From JBBDMC01 sp963775235 (GTDB lineage: Bacteria > Pseudomonadota > Alphaproteobacteria > Rhizobiales > Kaistiaceae): a DNA stretch of 64,000 bases. The position numbers and the translations under genes are program-made. Below the pieces are notes generated by a model. It did no database searches. It was not told the DNA's origin and was given only the letters and a program-made list of their open reading frames with translations. Every line of letters starts with the position of its first letter. Position 1 is the stretch's first letter. The stretch is taken from NCBI GenBank assembly GCA_963775235.1, contig CAVZHY010000005.1:558001-622000 (forward strand), given 5' to 3'. Shown here in pieces: positions 31,081-39,813 of this stretch.

Positions 31081-31389
31081 ATGAACGGCCAGAACATCCG
31101 CATCCGGCTCAAGGCGTTTGACCATCGCATTCTCGATGCGTCGACCCGTGAGATCGTCAATACCGCGAAACGGACCGGCGCACGCGTTCGCGGGCCGGTG
31201 CCGCTGCCGACCCGGATCGAGAAGTTCACGGTCAACCGCTCGCCCCATATCGACAAGAAGAGCCGCGAGCAGTTCGAGATGCGTACTCACAAGCGGCTCC
31301 TCGACATTGTCGATCCGACGCCGCAAACGGTGGACGCGCTGATGAAGCTCGATCTTGCTGCTGGTGTCGACGTCGAGATCAAGTTGTAA
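31081..31389 (+). CDS. rpsJ: 30S ribosomal protein S10
   Basis: S10 is part of the 30S head and also the NusE antitermination factor. The 102-residue product has IRIRLKAFDHRILDASTREI and GPVPLPTRIEKFTVNRSPHI, both highly conserved, and ends GVDVEIKL. It begins the S10 cluster 95 bases after tuf, behind a palindromic leader. Length is standard. Confidence 0.97.
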   Translation: MNGQNIRIRLKAFDHRILDASTREIVNTAKRTGARVRGPVPLPTRIEKFTVNRSPHIDKKSREQFEMRTHKRLLDIVDPTPQTVDALMKLDLAAGVDVEIKL

Positions 31390-31417
31390 GCGGGCGGCGA
31401 GGAAGCGAGACGAAGCC

Positions 31418-32170
31418 ATGCGTTCAGGCGTGATCGCACAGAAAGTCGGCATGACCCGGCTGTTCACCGATGCAGGCGAGCAGGTGCCCGTGACGGTGCT
31501 CAGGCTCGACAACTGTCAGGTCGTGGCCCAGCGGACCGTTGAGAAGAACGGCTACACGGCCGTGCAACTCGGTGCCGGCCTGACCAAGGTCAAGAATACG
31601 CCGCGTGCCATGCGCGGTCATTTCGCCGCTGCGTCGGTCGAGCCCAAGCGCAAGGTGGTCGAATTCCGGGTGAGCCCGGAGAACCTGATCGACGTCGGCG
31701 CTGAGATCACCGCCGACCATTTCATCCCCGGCCAGTTCGTCGACGTGACGGGTACTTCGATCGGCCGCGGTTTCCAGGGCGTCATCAAGCGCCACCACTA
31801 TGGCGGCGGCCGAGCCACCCACGGCAACTCGGTCAACCACCGCACCCATGGCTCGACTGGACAGCGCCAGGACCCTGGCAAGGTGTTCAAGGGTAAGCCA
31901 ATGGCCGGCCACATGGGCGACGTGCGGGTGACTACCCAGAACGTCAAGATCGTGAAGACTGATGTCGAACGAGGCCTGATCATGGTCGCCGGCGCGGTTC
32001 CCGGTGCCAAGGGCGGATGGATCCTCGTGCGCGATGCGGTCAAGCGGGCGCTGCCCGACGGGGTGCCGACGCCGGGGGCGTTCAAGGCACGGGCCGGGAC
32101 GGATGGATCGCCGGCTGCCGAGCAGGCGGAGATGGCCGGCGCCGGCACAGAGGTGGCGGAGGGCGCCTAG
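31418..32170 (+). CDS. rplC: 50S ribosomal protein L3
   Basis: L3 binds near the peptidyl-transferase centre and starts 50S assembly. The 250-residue product is longer than the roughly 210 of enterics because of an Ala/Glu-rich C-terminal tail after KRALPDGVPTPGAF, common in alphaproteobacteria. Core motifs are GVIAQKVGMTRLF, and GGGRATHGNSVNHRTHGSTG followed by KPMAGHMG. ATG 31418 is the family start. The stop is TAG, one base before the rplD ATG. Confidence 0.97.
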   Translation: MRSGVIAQKVGMTRLFTDAGEQVPVTVLRLDNCQVVAQRTVEKNGYTAVQLGAGLTKVKNTPRAMRGHFAAASVEPKRKVVEFRVSPENLIDVGAEITADHFIPGQFVDVTGTSIGRGFQGVIKRHHYGGGRATHGNSVNHRTHGSTGQRQDPGKVFKGKPMAGHMGDVRVTTQNVKIVKTDVERGLIMVAGAVPGAKGGWILVRDAVKRALPDGVPTPGAFKARAGTDGSPAAEQAEMAGAGTEVAEGA

Positions 32171-32171
32171 A

Positions 32172-32792
32172 ATGGACCACAAAGTAACCACCCTCGACGG
32201 CAAGGCCGACGGCTCCATCGCGTTGCCCGATGAGATTTTCGGGCTGACGCCCCGCATCGACATCCTGCAGCGGATGGTCCGGTATCAACTCGCCAAGCGT
32301 CAGGCCGGGACCCATAAGAGCAAGACCCGCGGCGAAATCCGCATGACCAGCGCCAAGATGTACAAGCAGAAGGGCACCGGACGCGCCCGTCACGGCAATA
32401 AGGCGGCGCCGCAGTTCCGTGGCGGCGGCAAGGCCTTTGGACCGGTGGTCAGGAGCCACGCGATTGACGTGCCCAAGAAGGTCAGGGCACTGGCGCTGAA
32501 GCACGCGCTGTCCGGAAAGGCGCGCGACGACAAGCTGACGATCATCGCCGACGCCATGGTCAAGGAGGCGAAGACCAGGCAGCTCGCCAGGCAGTTCGCT
32601 GACCTCGGCTTCAGCAACGCATTGATTATCGATGGTGCGGAGGTGCACGCGGACTTCGCGCGGGCGGCGCGCAACATTGCCAATATCGACGTGCTGCCGG
32701 TTCAGGGCATCAACGTCTATGACATTCTGCGCCGTGACCGGCTGGTCCTGACCAAGGCGGCGGTTGAGGCTCTTACGGAACGGTTCAAATGA
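32172..32792 (+). CDS. rplD: 50S ribosomal protein L4
   Basis: L4 lines the exit tunnel and represses the S10 operon in enterics. The 206-residue product carries the tunnel loop region KMYKQKGTGRARHGNKAAPQ and the GGGKAFGPV segment. ATG 32172 follows the rplC TAG by one base; the frame opens earlier in rplC but is not conserved there. Its last four bases overlap the rplW start (ATGA), implying coupled translation. Confidence 0.97.
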   Translation: MDHKVTTLDGKADGSIALPDEIFGLTPRIDILQRMVRYQLAKRQAGTHKSKTRGEIRMTSAKMYKQKGTGRARHGNKAAPQFRGGGKAFGPVVRSHAIDVPKKVRALALKHALSGKARDDKLTIIADAMVKEAKTRQLARQFADLGFSNALIIDGAEVHADFARAARNIANIDVLPVQGINVYDILRRDRLVLTKAAVEALTERFK

Positions 32793-33082
32793 CGCCGCGC
32801 ACGCACTACGACGTTATTCGCCGGCCGGTCATCACCGAGAAGTCGACTGCGGCCTCGGAGCACGGCCAGGTCGTTTTCGTGGTGGCGCCGGACGCTACCA
32901 AACCCCAGATCAAGGCTGCCGTCGAGGCGCTGTTCAAGGTCAAGGTCAAAGCGGTCAACACGTTGAACCGCAAGAGCAAATCGAAGCGGTTTCGCGGCAT
33001 TCTCGGCCGTCAACCGGGCACCAAGCGCGCCATCGTCACCCTCGAGGAGGGGCAGATGATCGACGTGACGACCGGCTTGTGA
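32789..33082 (+). CDS. rplW: 50S ribosomal protein L23
   Basis: L23 sits at the tunnel exit and docks trigger factor and SRP. The 97-residue product has YDVIRRPVITEKSTAASE at the N-terminus, and VKAVNTLNRKSKSKRFRGI. It overlaps rplD by four bases and ends 19 bases before rplB. Size and order are standard. Confidence 0.96.
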   Translation: MTPRTHYDVIRRPVITEKSTAASEHGQVVFVVAPDATKPQIKAAVEALFKVKVKAVNTLNRKSKSKRFRGILGRQPGTKRAIVTLEEGQMIDVTTGL

Positions 33083-33101
33083 GACGGAGGCGATCGGCAT
33101 C

Positions 33102-33935
33102 ATGGCACTGAAGAACTACAAGCCGACGACGCCCGGCCAGCGCCAGCTGGTGCTGGTCGACCGCTCTGATCTTTACCACGGTAAGCCGGTGAAGGGGCTG
33201 GTCGAGGGCAAGCATTCGACCGGCGGACGCAACAACCAGGGCCGGGTAACAGTGCGCTGGCGGGGCGGCGGCCACAAGCGCGCATACCGGCGCATTGATT
33301 TCAAGCGGCGCAAGCTCGACATGCCCGCGGTGGTCGAGCGGCTGGAGTACGATCCGAACCGTACCGCCTTCATCGCGCTTATCCGTTATGAGGACGGCGA
33401 GATTTCTTACATCCTGGCTCCCCAGCGGTTAGGGGCGGGCGACACGGTGGTCGCGGCAAGGCAGGCGGACGTGAAGCCGGGCAACGCCATGCCTCTGCTT
33501 GCAATGCCGGTGGGTACGATCGTCCACAACGTTGAGATGAAGCCGGGCCATGGCGGTCAGATCGCCCGCTCGGCCGGCACGTACGCGCAGTACGTCGGAC
33601 GCGACCAGGGCTATGCGATCCTGCGGCTCAATTCCGGCGAGCAGCGGTTGGTCCACCAGAGCTGTTTTGCTACCGTTGGTGCGGTCTCCAATCCCGATCA
33701 CGCCAACATCAGTATCGGCAAGGCCGGGCGCAATCGGTGGAAGGGGCGCATGCCGAATGTCCGCGGCGTCGCCATGAACCCGGTCGACCATCCGCACGGC
33801 GGCGGTGAGGGTCGCACGTCGGGGGGCCGTCATCCGGTCTCGCCGTGGGGCAAGCCGACCAAGGGTAAGCGCACCCGCAACAACAAGCGCACCAGCAAGT
33901 TCATCGCGCGCAGCCGCCATGCGCGCAAGAAGTGA
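33102..33935 (+). CDS. rplB: 50S ribosomal protein L2
   Basis: L2 is needed for subunit joining and peptidyl-transferase activity. The 277-residue product has STGGRNNQGRVTVRWRGGGHK, and near the C-terminus the highly conserved MNPVDHPHGGGEGRTSGGRH with the functional His. It ends with a basic tail NNKRTSKFIARSRHARKK. Family length is normal. Confidence 0.97.
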   Translation: MALKNYKPTTPGQRQLVLVDRSDLYHGKPVKGLVEGKHSTGGRNNQGRVTVRWRGGGHKRAYRRIDFKRRKLDMPAVVERLEYDPNRTAFIALIRYEDGEISYILAPQRLGAGDTVVAARQADVKPGNAMPLLAMPVGTIVHNVEMKPGHGGQIARSAGTYAQYVGRDQGYAILRLNSGEQRLVHQSCFATVGAVSNPDHANISIGKAGRNRWKGRMPNVRGVAMNPVDHPHGGGEGRTSGGRHPVSPWGKPTKGKRTRNNKRTSKFIARSRHARKK

Positions 33936-33953
33936 TAAGCGGAGAGACTGACC

Positions 33954-34232
33954 GTGGCGCGTTCGATCTGGAAAGGCCCGTTTGTCGACGGCTACCTGCT
34001 CAAGAAGGCCGACAAGGCCCGCGCGAGCAGCCGCAGCGACATCATAAAGATCTGGAGCCGGCGCTCGACGATCCTGCCGCAGTTCGTCGGCCTGACCTTC
34101 GGCGTCCACAACGGCAACAAGCACATCCCGGTGCTGGTGAGTGAGGACATGGTCGGCCACAAGTTCGGCGAATTCGCGCCGACCAGGACCTTCCACGGCC
34201 ACTCCGGCGACAAGAAGGCGAAGAGGGCCTGA
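33954..34232 (+). CDS. rpsS: 30S ribosomal protein S19
   Basis: S19 binds the 30S head next to S13 and contacts A-site tRNA. The 92-residue product starts with a GTG (MARSIWKGPFVDGYLL) preceded by GGAGAGAC. It contains RRSTILPQFVGLTFGVHNG, the conserved core, and ends with a Lys/Ala tail. It lies between rplB and rplV as usual. Confidence 0.97.
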   Translation: MARSIWKGPFVDGYLLKKADKARASSRSDIIKIWSRRSTILPQFVGLTFGVHNGNKHIPVLVSEDMVGHKFGEFAPTRTFHGHSGDKKAKRA

Positions 34233-34234
34233 GC

Positions 34235-34615
34235 ATGGGCAAGCCGAAGCGCGAGCGGCCGCTGATGGTGAGCGAGGCGAAGGCCCGCACCAGCACGATT
34301 CGCATCTCGCCGCAGAAACTCAATCTCGTCGCGCAGATGATCCGCGGCAAGAAGGTGGCATCGGCGCTGGCGGATCTGACCTTCAGCCGCAAGCGGGTGG
34401 CGCGCGACGTCAAGAAGACGCTGGAGTCCGCGGTTGCGAACGCTGAAAACAACCACCAGCTCGACGTCGACTCGCTGGTTGTTGCCGAGGCACATGTCGG
34501 CAAGTCGCTGGTGCTGAAGCGCTGGACGCCCCGCGCACGCGGCCGCGTTGGACGCATCCATAAGCGGACGTCGCATCTGACGATCGTGGTTCGCGAAGTC
34601 GAGGAGCAGGTCTGA
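34235..34615 (+). CDS. rplV: 50S ribosomal protein L22
   Basis: L22 has a long hairpin that lines the exit tunnel and is a macrolide-resistance locus. The 126-residue product has RISPQKLNLVAQMIRGKKV and the loop region KRWTPRARGRVGRIHKRTSH with no sign of the hairpin deletions linked to resistance. It starts 2 bases after rpsS, and its stop overlaps the rpsC ATG by one base. Confidence 0.97.
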   Translation: MGKPKRERPLMVSEAKARTSTIRISPQKLNLVAQMIRGKKVASALADLTFSRKRVARDVKKTLESAVANAENNHQLDVDSLVVAEAHVGKSLVLKRWTPRARGRVGRIHKRTSHLTIVVREVEEQV

Positions 34616-35328
34616 TGGGTCAAAAAGTCAATCCGGTCGGCCTGAGGCTCGGTGTCAATCGCACGTGGGACTCGCGCTGGTTTGCCAACAAGGGCGAATA
34701 TGGCCGGCTGCTGCACGAGGACATGAAGATCCGCAAAGCGCTGATGGATGACCTCAAGCAGGCGGCGGTATCGAAGATCGTCATCGAGCGGCCGCACAAG
34801 AAGTGTCGGGTCACCATCCATTCGGCGCGCCCCGGAATCGTGATCGGCAAGAAGGGTGCCGACATTGAGAAGCTGCGCAAGAAGGTCGCGGCGATGACCG
34901 ACTCAGAGGTCCACATCAACATCGTCGAGGTCCGCAAGCCGGAGATCGACGCCAATCTTGTCGCCGCCTCGATCGCGCAACAGCTCGAGCGCCGCGTGGC
35001 GTTTCGGCGGGCAATGAAGCGGGCAGTGCAGTCAGCGATGCGGCTTGGGGCGGATGGCATCCGCATCAGCTGCGGCGGCCGCCTGGGTGGCGCGGAGATC
35101 GCCCGTTCGGAGTGGTACCGTGAGGGGCGGGTGCCGCTGCATACGCTGAGGGCCGACATAGACTACGGCGTCGCCACGGCGAATACGGCGTACGGCACCT
35201 GCGGGGTCAAGGTGTGGGTGTTCAAGGGCGAGATCATGGAACACGACCCCATGGCTTCGGAGCGCCGCCTCATCGAGGGCGCCGAGCAAGCGGGCGGCGG
35301 GCGCCGCCGCGAAGCGGCGACGGCCTGA
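34615..35328 (+). CDS. rpsC: 30S ribosomal protein S3
   Basis: S3 lines the mRNA entry site with helicase activity. The 237-residue product contains the KH domain signature RPGIVIGKKGADIEKLR and the C-terminal domain GADGIRISCGGRLGGAEIAR. It begins MGQKVNPVGLRLGVNRTW, canonical for the family, and ends in an Arg/Ala-rich tail. It overlaps rplV by one base. Confidence 0.97.
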   Translation: MGQKVNPVGLRLGVNRTWDSRWFANKGEYGRLLHEDMKIRKALMDDLKQAAVSKIVIERPHKKCRVTIHSARPGIVIGKKGADIEKLRKKVAAMTDSEVHINIVEVRKPEIDANLVAASIAQQLERRVAFRRAMKRAVQSAMRLGADGIRISCGGRLGGAEIARSEWYREGRVPLHTLRADIDYGVATANTAYGTCGVKVWVFKGEIMEHDPMASERRLIEGAEQAGGGRRREAATA

Positions 35329-35347
35329 GGCGAGCGGAGATACGATC

Positions 35348-35761
35348 ATGCTGCAACCCCAGCGAACCAAGTTTCGCAAGCAACACAAGGGCCGCATTCA
35401 TGGCACAGCGACCTCCGGTGCCGAGCTGACTTTCGGCACCTATGGTCTGAAGGCGCTGGAGCCTGAACGCGTGACCGCCCGGCAGATCGAGGCGGCGCGG
35501 CGCGCGATCACACGTGAGATGAAGCGCGCCGGGCGGGTCTGGATCCGCGTGTTCCCGGACGTGCCGGTGTCGAAAAAGCCGACCGAAGTGCGCATGGGCA
35601 AGGGCAAGGGCACGCCGGAGTTCTGGGCGTGCCGGGTCAAGCCGGGCCGCATCATGTTCGAGATCGATGGTGTGCCGGCCGAGTTGGCGCGCGAGGCACT
35701 GCGCCTCGGCGCGGCTAAGCTTCCGGTAAGGACGCGCTTCGTGCAGCGCGTCGCCGACTGA
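35348..35761 (+). CDS. rplP: 50S ribosomal protein L16
   Basis: L16 organises the A-site tRNA-binding architecture on the 50S. The 137-residue product begins MLQPQRTKFRKQHKGR and has the conserved VRMGKGKGTPEFWACRVKPG with the Arg-containing loop modified in some bacteria. It lies 19 bases after rpsC. Length is standard. Confidence 0.97.
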   Translation: MLQPQRTKFRKQHKGRIHGTATSGAELTFGTYGLKALEPERVTARQIEAARRAITREMKRAGRVWIRVFPDVPVSKKPTEVRMGKGKGTPEFWACRVKPGRIMFEIDGVPAELAREALRLGAAKLPVRTRFVQRVAD

Positions 35762-35785
35762 CAAAGAGACGAAGGAGCCGGACCG

Positions 35786-35986
35786 ATGAAGGCGTCGGAA
35801 ATACGGTTGTTGACCGACGACCAGCAAAGCGATGAGCTGGCGCGGCTGAAGAAGGAGCAGTTCAACCTGCGCTTCCAGCGTGCCACCGGCCAATTGGAAA
35901 ATACTGCCCGCGTTCGCCAGGTGCGCCGCGACATCGCGCGCATCACCACGATCAGGGCGAAAAATAATGTCAGAACAAAAGGTTAA
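35786..35986 (+). CDS. rpmC: 50S ribosomal protein L29
   Basis: L29 is a small helical protein at the tunnel exit beside L23. The 66-residue product has LARLKKEQFNLRFQRATGQL and VRQVRRDIARITTIRAKN, matching the two-helix hairpin. It lies between rplP and rpsQ as expected, with GAAGGAG before the ATG. Confidence 0.96.
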   Translation: MKASEIRLLTDDQQSDELARLKKEQFNLRFQRATGQLENTARVRQVRRDIARITTIRAKNNVRTKG

Positions 35987-35991
35987 ATGAT

Positions 35992-36228
35992 ATGCCGAAG
36001 CGCGTCCTGTACGGCACCGTGGTGAGCGACAAGAACGACAAGACGGTCGTGGTGCGCGTCGATCGCCGCTTCACGCATCCGCTGTTCAAGAAGACCGTGC
36101 GCCGCTCGAAGAAGTATCACGCCCACGATCCAGAGAATAAGCACAAGGTCGGCGACGCGGTGGCGATTGAAGAGAGCGTACCGATTTCCAAAACCAAACG
36201 ATGGGTGGTGGTCTCGACCGCCAGCTAA
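35992..36228 (+). CDS. rpsQ: 30S ribosomal protein S17
   Basis: S17 is a primary 16S rRNA binder with an OB fold. The 78-residue product has LYGTVVSDKNDKTVVVRVDR and FKKTVRRSKKYHAHDPENKH. It starts 6 bases after rpmC and ends KTKRWVVVSTAS. Family length is normal. Confidence 0.97.
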   Translation: MPKRVLYGTVVSDKNDKTVVVRVDRRFTHPLFKKTVRRSKKYHAHDPENKHKVGDAVAIEESVPISKTKRWVVVSTAS

Positions 36229-36252
36229 TCCAGGCACCGTAAGGCAACGACG

Positions 36253-36621
36253 ATGATCCAGATGCAGACCAACCTCGATGTGGCGGACAATTCAGGCGCC
36301 CGCCGCGTCATGTGCATCAAGGTGCTTGGCGGCTCGAAGCGCAAGTACGCTTCGGTCGGCGACATTATCGTTGTTTCGGTCAAGGAGGCGATCCCGCGCG
36401 GCCGCGTGAAGAAGGGCGATGTCATGAAGGCGGTGGTGGTGCGTACCGCCAAGGACATCCGCCGTTCCGATGGCAGCGTCATCCGCTTCGACCGCAACGC
36501 CGCCGTACTCATCACGCCGCAAATGGAGCCGGTAGGCACGCGCATCTTCGGCCCCGTGCCGCGCGAGCTCCGCGCAAAAAACCACATGAAGATCATTTCG
36601 CTTGCCCCGGAGGTGCTTTGA
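36253..36621 (+). CDS. rplN: 50S ribosomal protein L14
   Basis: L14 forms an intersubunit bridge and binds L19. The 122-residue product begins MIQMQTNLDVADNSGARRVM and has VRTAKDIRRSDGSVIRFDRN, both near-invariant. It heads the spc part of the cluster. The stop is followed by rplX after 2 bases. Confidence 0.97.
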   Translation: MIQMQTNLDVADNSGARRVMCIKVLGGSKRKYASVGDIIVVSVKEAIPRGRVKKGDVMKAVVVRTAKDIRRSDGSVIRFDRNAAVLITPQMEPVGTRIFGPVPRELRAKNHMKIISLAPEVL

Positions 36622-36623
36622 TC

Positions 36624-36938
36624 ATGGCGGCGCGTATCCGCAAGGGTGACCGGGTGATGGTCATCGCCGGACGTGACAAGGGCAAGACCGGCGAGGTGAT
36701 TCGCGTACTGCCGGCAGAGAGCCGTGCGCTGGTACGCGGCATCAATCTGGTCAAGCGTCATCAGCGGCAGACCGCCCGCGATGAGGGCGGCATTATCACG
36801 CGGGAACTGCCGATCCATATGTCCAACATCGCGCTCGTGGGAAGCGACGGGAAACCGACTCGGGTCGGTTTCCGCTTCACCGACGAGGGCCGCAAACTCC
36901 GCTTTGCCAAGCGGACGGGAGATCCGATCGATGGCTGA
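36624..36938 (+). CDS. rplX: 50S ribosomal protein L24
   Basis: L24 initiates 50S assembly and carries a KOW motif. The 104-residue product begins MAARIRKGDRVMVIAGRDKG, the KOW signature, and includes INLVKRHQRQTARDEGGIIT. ATG 36624 is the family start although the frame is open well into rplN. Its end overlaps rplE by 8 bases. Confidence 0.96.
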   Translation: MAARIRKGDRVMVIAGRDKGKTGEVIRVLPAESRALVRGINLVKRHQRQTARDEGGIITRELPIHMSNIALVGSDGKPTRVGFRFTDEGRKLRFAKRTGDPIDG

Positions 36939-37488
36939 GACCGCCTATGAACCGCGGCTGAAGGCCTACTACCGCGACGCCGTCCGACCGGCGATGGTGG
37001 CCGAGTTCGGCTACAAGAATCCGATGGAGGTGCCGCGCGTCGACAAGATCGTCGTTAACATGGGCATCGGCGAAGCGGTGGCCGACTCGAAGAAGGTGAC
37101 TTCGGCTCTGGGCGACCTTGCCAAGATCGTTGGACAGAAGCCGGCGGTTACCCGTTCGCGTAAGTCGATCGCGACCTACAAGCTGCGCGAGGACATGCCC
37201 ATCGGCGGCAAGGTCACGCTGCGGCGTAACCGTATGTACGACTTCCTCGACCGTCTGGTGACGGTGGCATTGCCGCGGGTGCGAGACTTTCGCGGCCTGA
37301 ATCCGAAAAGCTTCGACGGCCGCGGCAATTTCGCCATGGGCATCAAGGAGCACATCATCTTCCCCGAGATCAACTACGACGAAGTCGACCAGATCTGGGG
37401 CATGGATGTCATCGTGTGCACCACGGCGAAGACAGACGATGAGGCGCGCGCCTTGCTCAAGGCATTCAATTTTCCGTTCCGGCAGTAG
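36931..37488 (+). CDS. rplE: 50S ribosomal protein L5
   Basis: L5 binds 5S rRNA and contacts P-site tRNA. The 185-residue product has PRVDKIVVNMGIGEAVADSK, GQKPAVTRSRKSIATYKLRE and the C-terminal IIFPEINYDEVDQIWGMDV. ATG 36931 (MAETAYEPRLKAYYRD) is the usual alphaproteobacterial start and lies inside the end of rplX, so the two are coupled. Confidence 0.97.
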   Translation: MAETAYEPRLKAYYRDAVRPAMVAEFGYKNPMEVPRVDKIVVNMGIGEAVADSKKVTSALGDLAKIVGQKPAVTRSRKSIATYKLREDMPIGGKVTLRRNRMYDFLDRLVTVALPRVRDFRGLNPKSFDGRGNFAMGIKEHIIFPEINYDEVDQIWGMDVIVCTTAKTDDEARALLKAFNFPFRQ

Positions 37489-37497
37489 GTGAGGGCG

Positions 37498-37803
37498 ATG
37501 GCCAAGAAAAGCTCGATCGAAAAAAACAATCGCAGGCGCCGGATGGTGGAGCGTTTCGCGGGACGGCGGAACGCATTGAAGGCGATGGCCAATGATGAGC
37601 ACCTGACGCTCGAGGAGCGCTTCCAGGCACGCCTCAAGCTCGCCAGGCTGCCGCGCAATTCATCCGCGGTGCGGATCCGCAACCGTTGTGAGGTGAGCGG
37701 CCGGCCGCGCGGATATTACCGCAAGCTGAAAATGTCCCGGATCGCGCTGCGCGAACTCGGGGCGGCGGGGCTGATCCCGGGCATGGTCAAGTCGAGCTGG
37801 TGA
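37498..37803 (+). CDS. rpsN: 30S ribosomal protein S14
   Basis: S14 binds the 30S head. The 101-residue product (MAKKSSIEKNNRRRRMVERF) is the zinc-free form: the C-x-x-C pairs are missing and a single Cys remains in RNRCEVSGRPRGYYRKLKMS. ATG 37498 gives the standard length; a GTG nine bases earlier abuts the rplE stop. Gene order is canonical. Confidence 0.97.
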   Translation: MAKKSSIEKNNRRRRMVERFAGRRNALKAMANDEHLTLEERFQARLKLARLPRNSSAVRIRNRCEVSGRPRGYYRKLKMSRIALRELGAAGLIPGMVKSSW

Positions 37804-37816
37804 GGAGACAAAGCGC

Positions 37817-38215
37817 GTGACGATGAGCGATCCCCTGGGCGACATGCTGACCCGCATCCGTAACGCCCAGATACGCAAGAGCAACAAGGTCTCGACCCCG
37901 GGATCGCGGCTCAGGCGCAACGTGCTCGACGTTCTTCAGGCGGAGGGCTATATCCGCGGGTATTCGACCGTCGACTACGATAATGGTCGCTCGGAATTCG
38001 AAATCGAGCTCAAGTACTATGACGGCGAACCGGTAATCCGCGAGATTGTGCGGGTGTCGCGACCGGGGCGGCGGGTGTATGCGTCGGTGAAGACGATCCC
38101 GCGGGTTGCCAACGGCCTTGGCGTGTCGATCCTGTCGACGCCAAAGGGCGTGATGTCGGATGCGGAGGCGCGTGACCAGAACGTCGGCGGCGAAGTGCTT
38201 TGCCGCGTTTTCTAG
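37817..38215 (+). CDS. rpsH: 30S ribosomal protein S8
   Basis: S8 binds the central domain of 16S rRNA and represses the spc operon in enterics. The 132-residue product begins MTMSDPLGDMLTRIRNAQ from GTG 37817, about nine bases after GGAG; ATG 37823 is the alternative. The C-terminal GLGVSILSTPKGVMSDAEA is conserved. Confidence 0.96.
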   Translation: MTMSDPLGDMLTRIRNAQIRKSNKVSTPGSRLRRNVLDVLQAEGYIRGYSTVDYDNGRSEFEIELKYYDGEPVIREIVRVSRPGRRVYASVKTIPRVANGLGVSILSTPKGVMSDAEARDQNVGGEVLCRVF

Positions 38216-38247
38216 GCGGCGCGTGGGAAATTGAACGGATTGGTGTG

Positions 38248-38781
38248 ATGTCGCGAATTGGCAAGAACCCGGTGAAGCTGCCCAAGGGCGTTACCGCCTC
38301 GGTCGCCGGACAGGCGATCTCGGTCAAGGGACCGAAGGGCGAATTGTCGTTTGTCGCCAACGATGATGTGACTGTTTCGCAGAACGATGGCGCCATCGCA
38401 GTGGCCCCGCGCGACCAGTCCAAACGGGCGCGCGCAGCCTGGGGGTTGTCGCGCACCATGGTCGCCAACCTGGTTGAGGGGGTCAGCAAGGGATTTGAGC
38501 GCCGTCTGGAAATCAATGGCGTCGGTCTGCGCGCCGCGGTCGATGGCAGGGCGCTGAAGCTCAGTCTCGGCTACAGCCACGAGATCAATTATCCTATCCC
38601 GCCGGGGATCAAGATCGCGTGCGCCAAGCCGACCGAAATCCTGGTCAGTGGTGCTGACCGGCAGCAGGTCGGTCAGGTCGCAGCCGAGATTCGAGCGTTC
38701 CGCAAGCCGGAGCCGTACAAGGGTAAGGGCGTCAAGTACGCGGAGGAGCACATCCACCGCAAGGAAGGCAAGAAGAAGTAG
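38248..38781 (+). CDS. rplF: 50S ribosomal protein L6
   Basis: L6 lies near the sarcin-ricin loop and factor-binding site. The 177-residue product begins MSRIGKNPVKLPKGVTASVA and ends with PEPYKGKGVKYAEEHIHRKE, both signatures of the family. ATG 38248 is chosen over upstream open frame on homology. It is followed by rplR after 12 bases. Confidence 0.97.
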   Translation: MSRIGKNPVKLPKGVTASVAGQAISVKGPKGELSFVANDDVTVSQNDGAIAVAPRDQSKRARAAWGLSRTMVANLVEGVSKGFERRLEINGVGLRAAVDGRALKLSLGYSHEINYPIPPGIKIACAKPTEILVSGADRQQVGQVAAEIRAFRKPEPYKGKGVKYAEEHIHRKEGKKK

Positions 38782-38793
38782 CGGACATTCGCC

Positions 38794-39153
38794 ATGGCAA
38801 CTACCACGACCACCAAACGCCGCGTCGCGCGCGTCCGCCGTTCCGTGAAGCACGCTGCGCGCGGCCGCAAACGCCTCTCGGTCTTTCGTTCGTCGAAACA
38901 CATTTACGCTCAGGTTATCGACGATGCGGCGGGACGTACGCTGGCGGCCGCCTCGTCCATGGAAAAGGCGCTTCGCGACAAGTTGAAGACCGGCGCTGAC
39001 ACGGCAGCCGCCGGCGAGGTCGGCAAGCTGCTGGCCGAACGGGCGATGGCGGCCGGCGTTACCGACGTTGTCTTCGACCGCGGGCGTTTTCTCTTTCATG
39101 GCCGCGTCAAGGCGCTCGCCGAAGGAGCGCGTGAGGGCGGCCTCAAGTTCTAG
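38794..39153 (+). CDS. rplR: 50S ribosomal protein L18
   Basis: L18 binds 5S rRNA together with L5 and L25. The 119-residue product has RLSVFRSSKHIYAQVIDDAA in the N-terminal half and DVVFDRGRFLFHGRVKALAE at the C-terminus. The N-terminal tail is Thr/Arg-rich. Position between rplF and rpsE is canonical. Confidence 0.97.
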   Translation: MATTTTTKRRVARVRRSVKHAARGRKRLSVFRSSKHIYAQVIDDAAGRTLAAASSMEKALRDKLKTGADTAAAGEVGKLLAERAMAAGVTDVVFDRGRFLFHGRVKALAEGAREGGLKF

Positions 39154-39207
39154 CGACCTTGAAGCGCCAAGCAACGGAAACGATATCGAACCAACGGACC
39201 AGGTAGG

Positions 39208-39789
39208 ATGGCAAGAGAACCTCATCAGCGCGAACGCGGCGGTCGTGACCGCGGAAGAGACGACCGCGACAGCGAGTTCGTCGACAAGCTGGTTCACATC
39301 AACCGCGTCGCCAAAGTGGTTAAGGGCGGGCGACGGTTCGGGTTCGCCGCGTTGGTTGTGGTCGGCGATCAAAAAGGGCGAGTGGGTTTCGGCCACGGCA
39401 AGGCGCGCGAAGTGCCCGAGGCGATCCGCAAGGCGACCGAGGCGGCAAAGCATTCGATGGTGCGTGTGCCACTGCGCGAGGGGCGCACGCTCCACCACGA
39501 CGTTTCTGGCCGGCACGGCGCCGGCAAGGTGGTGTGCCGTGCAGCGCCGCCCGGCACCGGGATCATCGCTGGCGGGCCGATGCGTGCCGTGTTCGAGACG
39601 CTGGGCGTCCAGGACGTGGTCGCCAAGTCGTTCGGGTCATCGAACCCGTACAATATGGTGCGCGCCACTTTCGACGCGCTGAAGCATGAGGACAGCCCGC
39701 GCGGCGTCGCGGCTCGGCGCGGTATCAAGGTCTCGACGCTGCAGGCGCGTCGCCGCGATATCGACGCCGAAGCGGCTGCGGAAGGCTGA
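39208..39789 (+). CDS. rpsE: 30S ribosomal protein S5
   Basis: S5 helps translational accuracy and mRNA unwinding. The 193-residue product has a charged N-terminal extension, then VHINRVAKVVKGGRRFGFAA and KSFGSSNPYNMVRATFDALK. The double-stranded-RNA-binding N-domain and the C-domain are both complete. ATG 39208 follows AGGTAGG. Length matches alphaproteobacterial S5. Confidence 0.97.
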   Translation: MAREPHQRERGGRDRGRDDRDSEFVDKLVHINRVAKVVKGGRRFGFAALVVVGDQKGRVGFGHGKAREVPEAIRKATEAAKHSMVRVPLREGRTLHHDVSGRHGAGKVVCRAAPPGTGIIAGGPMRAVFETLGVQDVVAKSFGSSNPYNMVRATFDALKHEDSPRGVAARRGIKVSTLQARRRDIDAEAAAEG

Positions 39790-39813
39790 GCGGCGGGAAA
39801 ATAGGACTTTGCC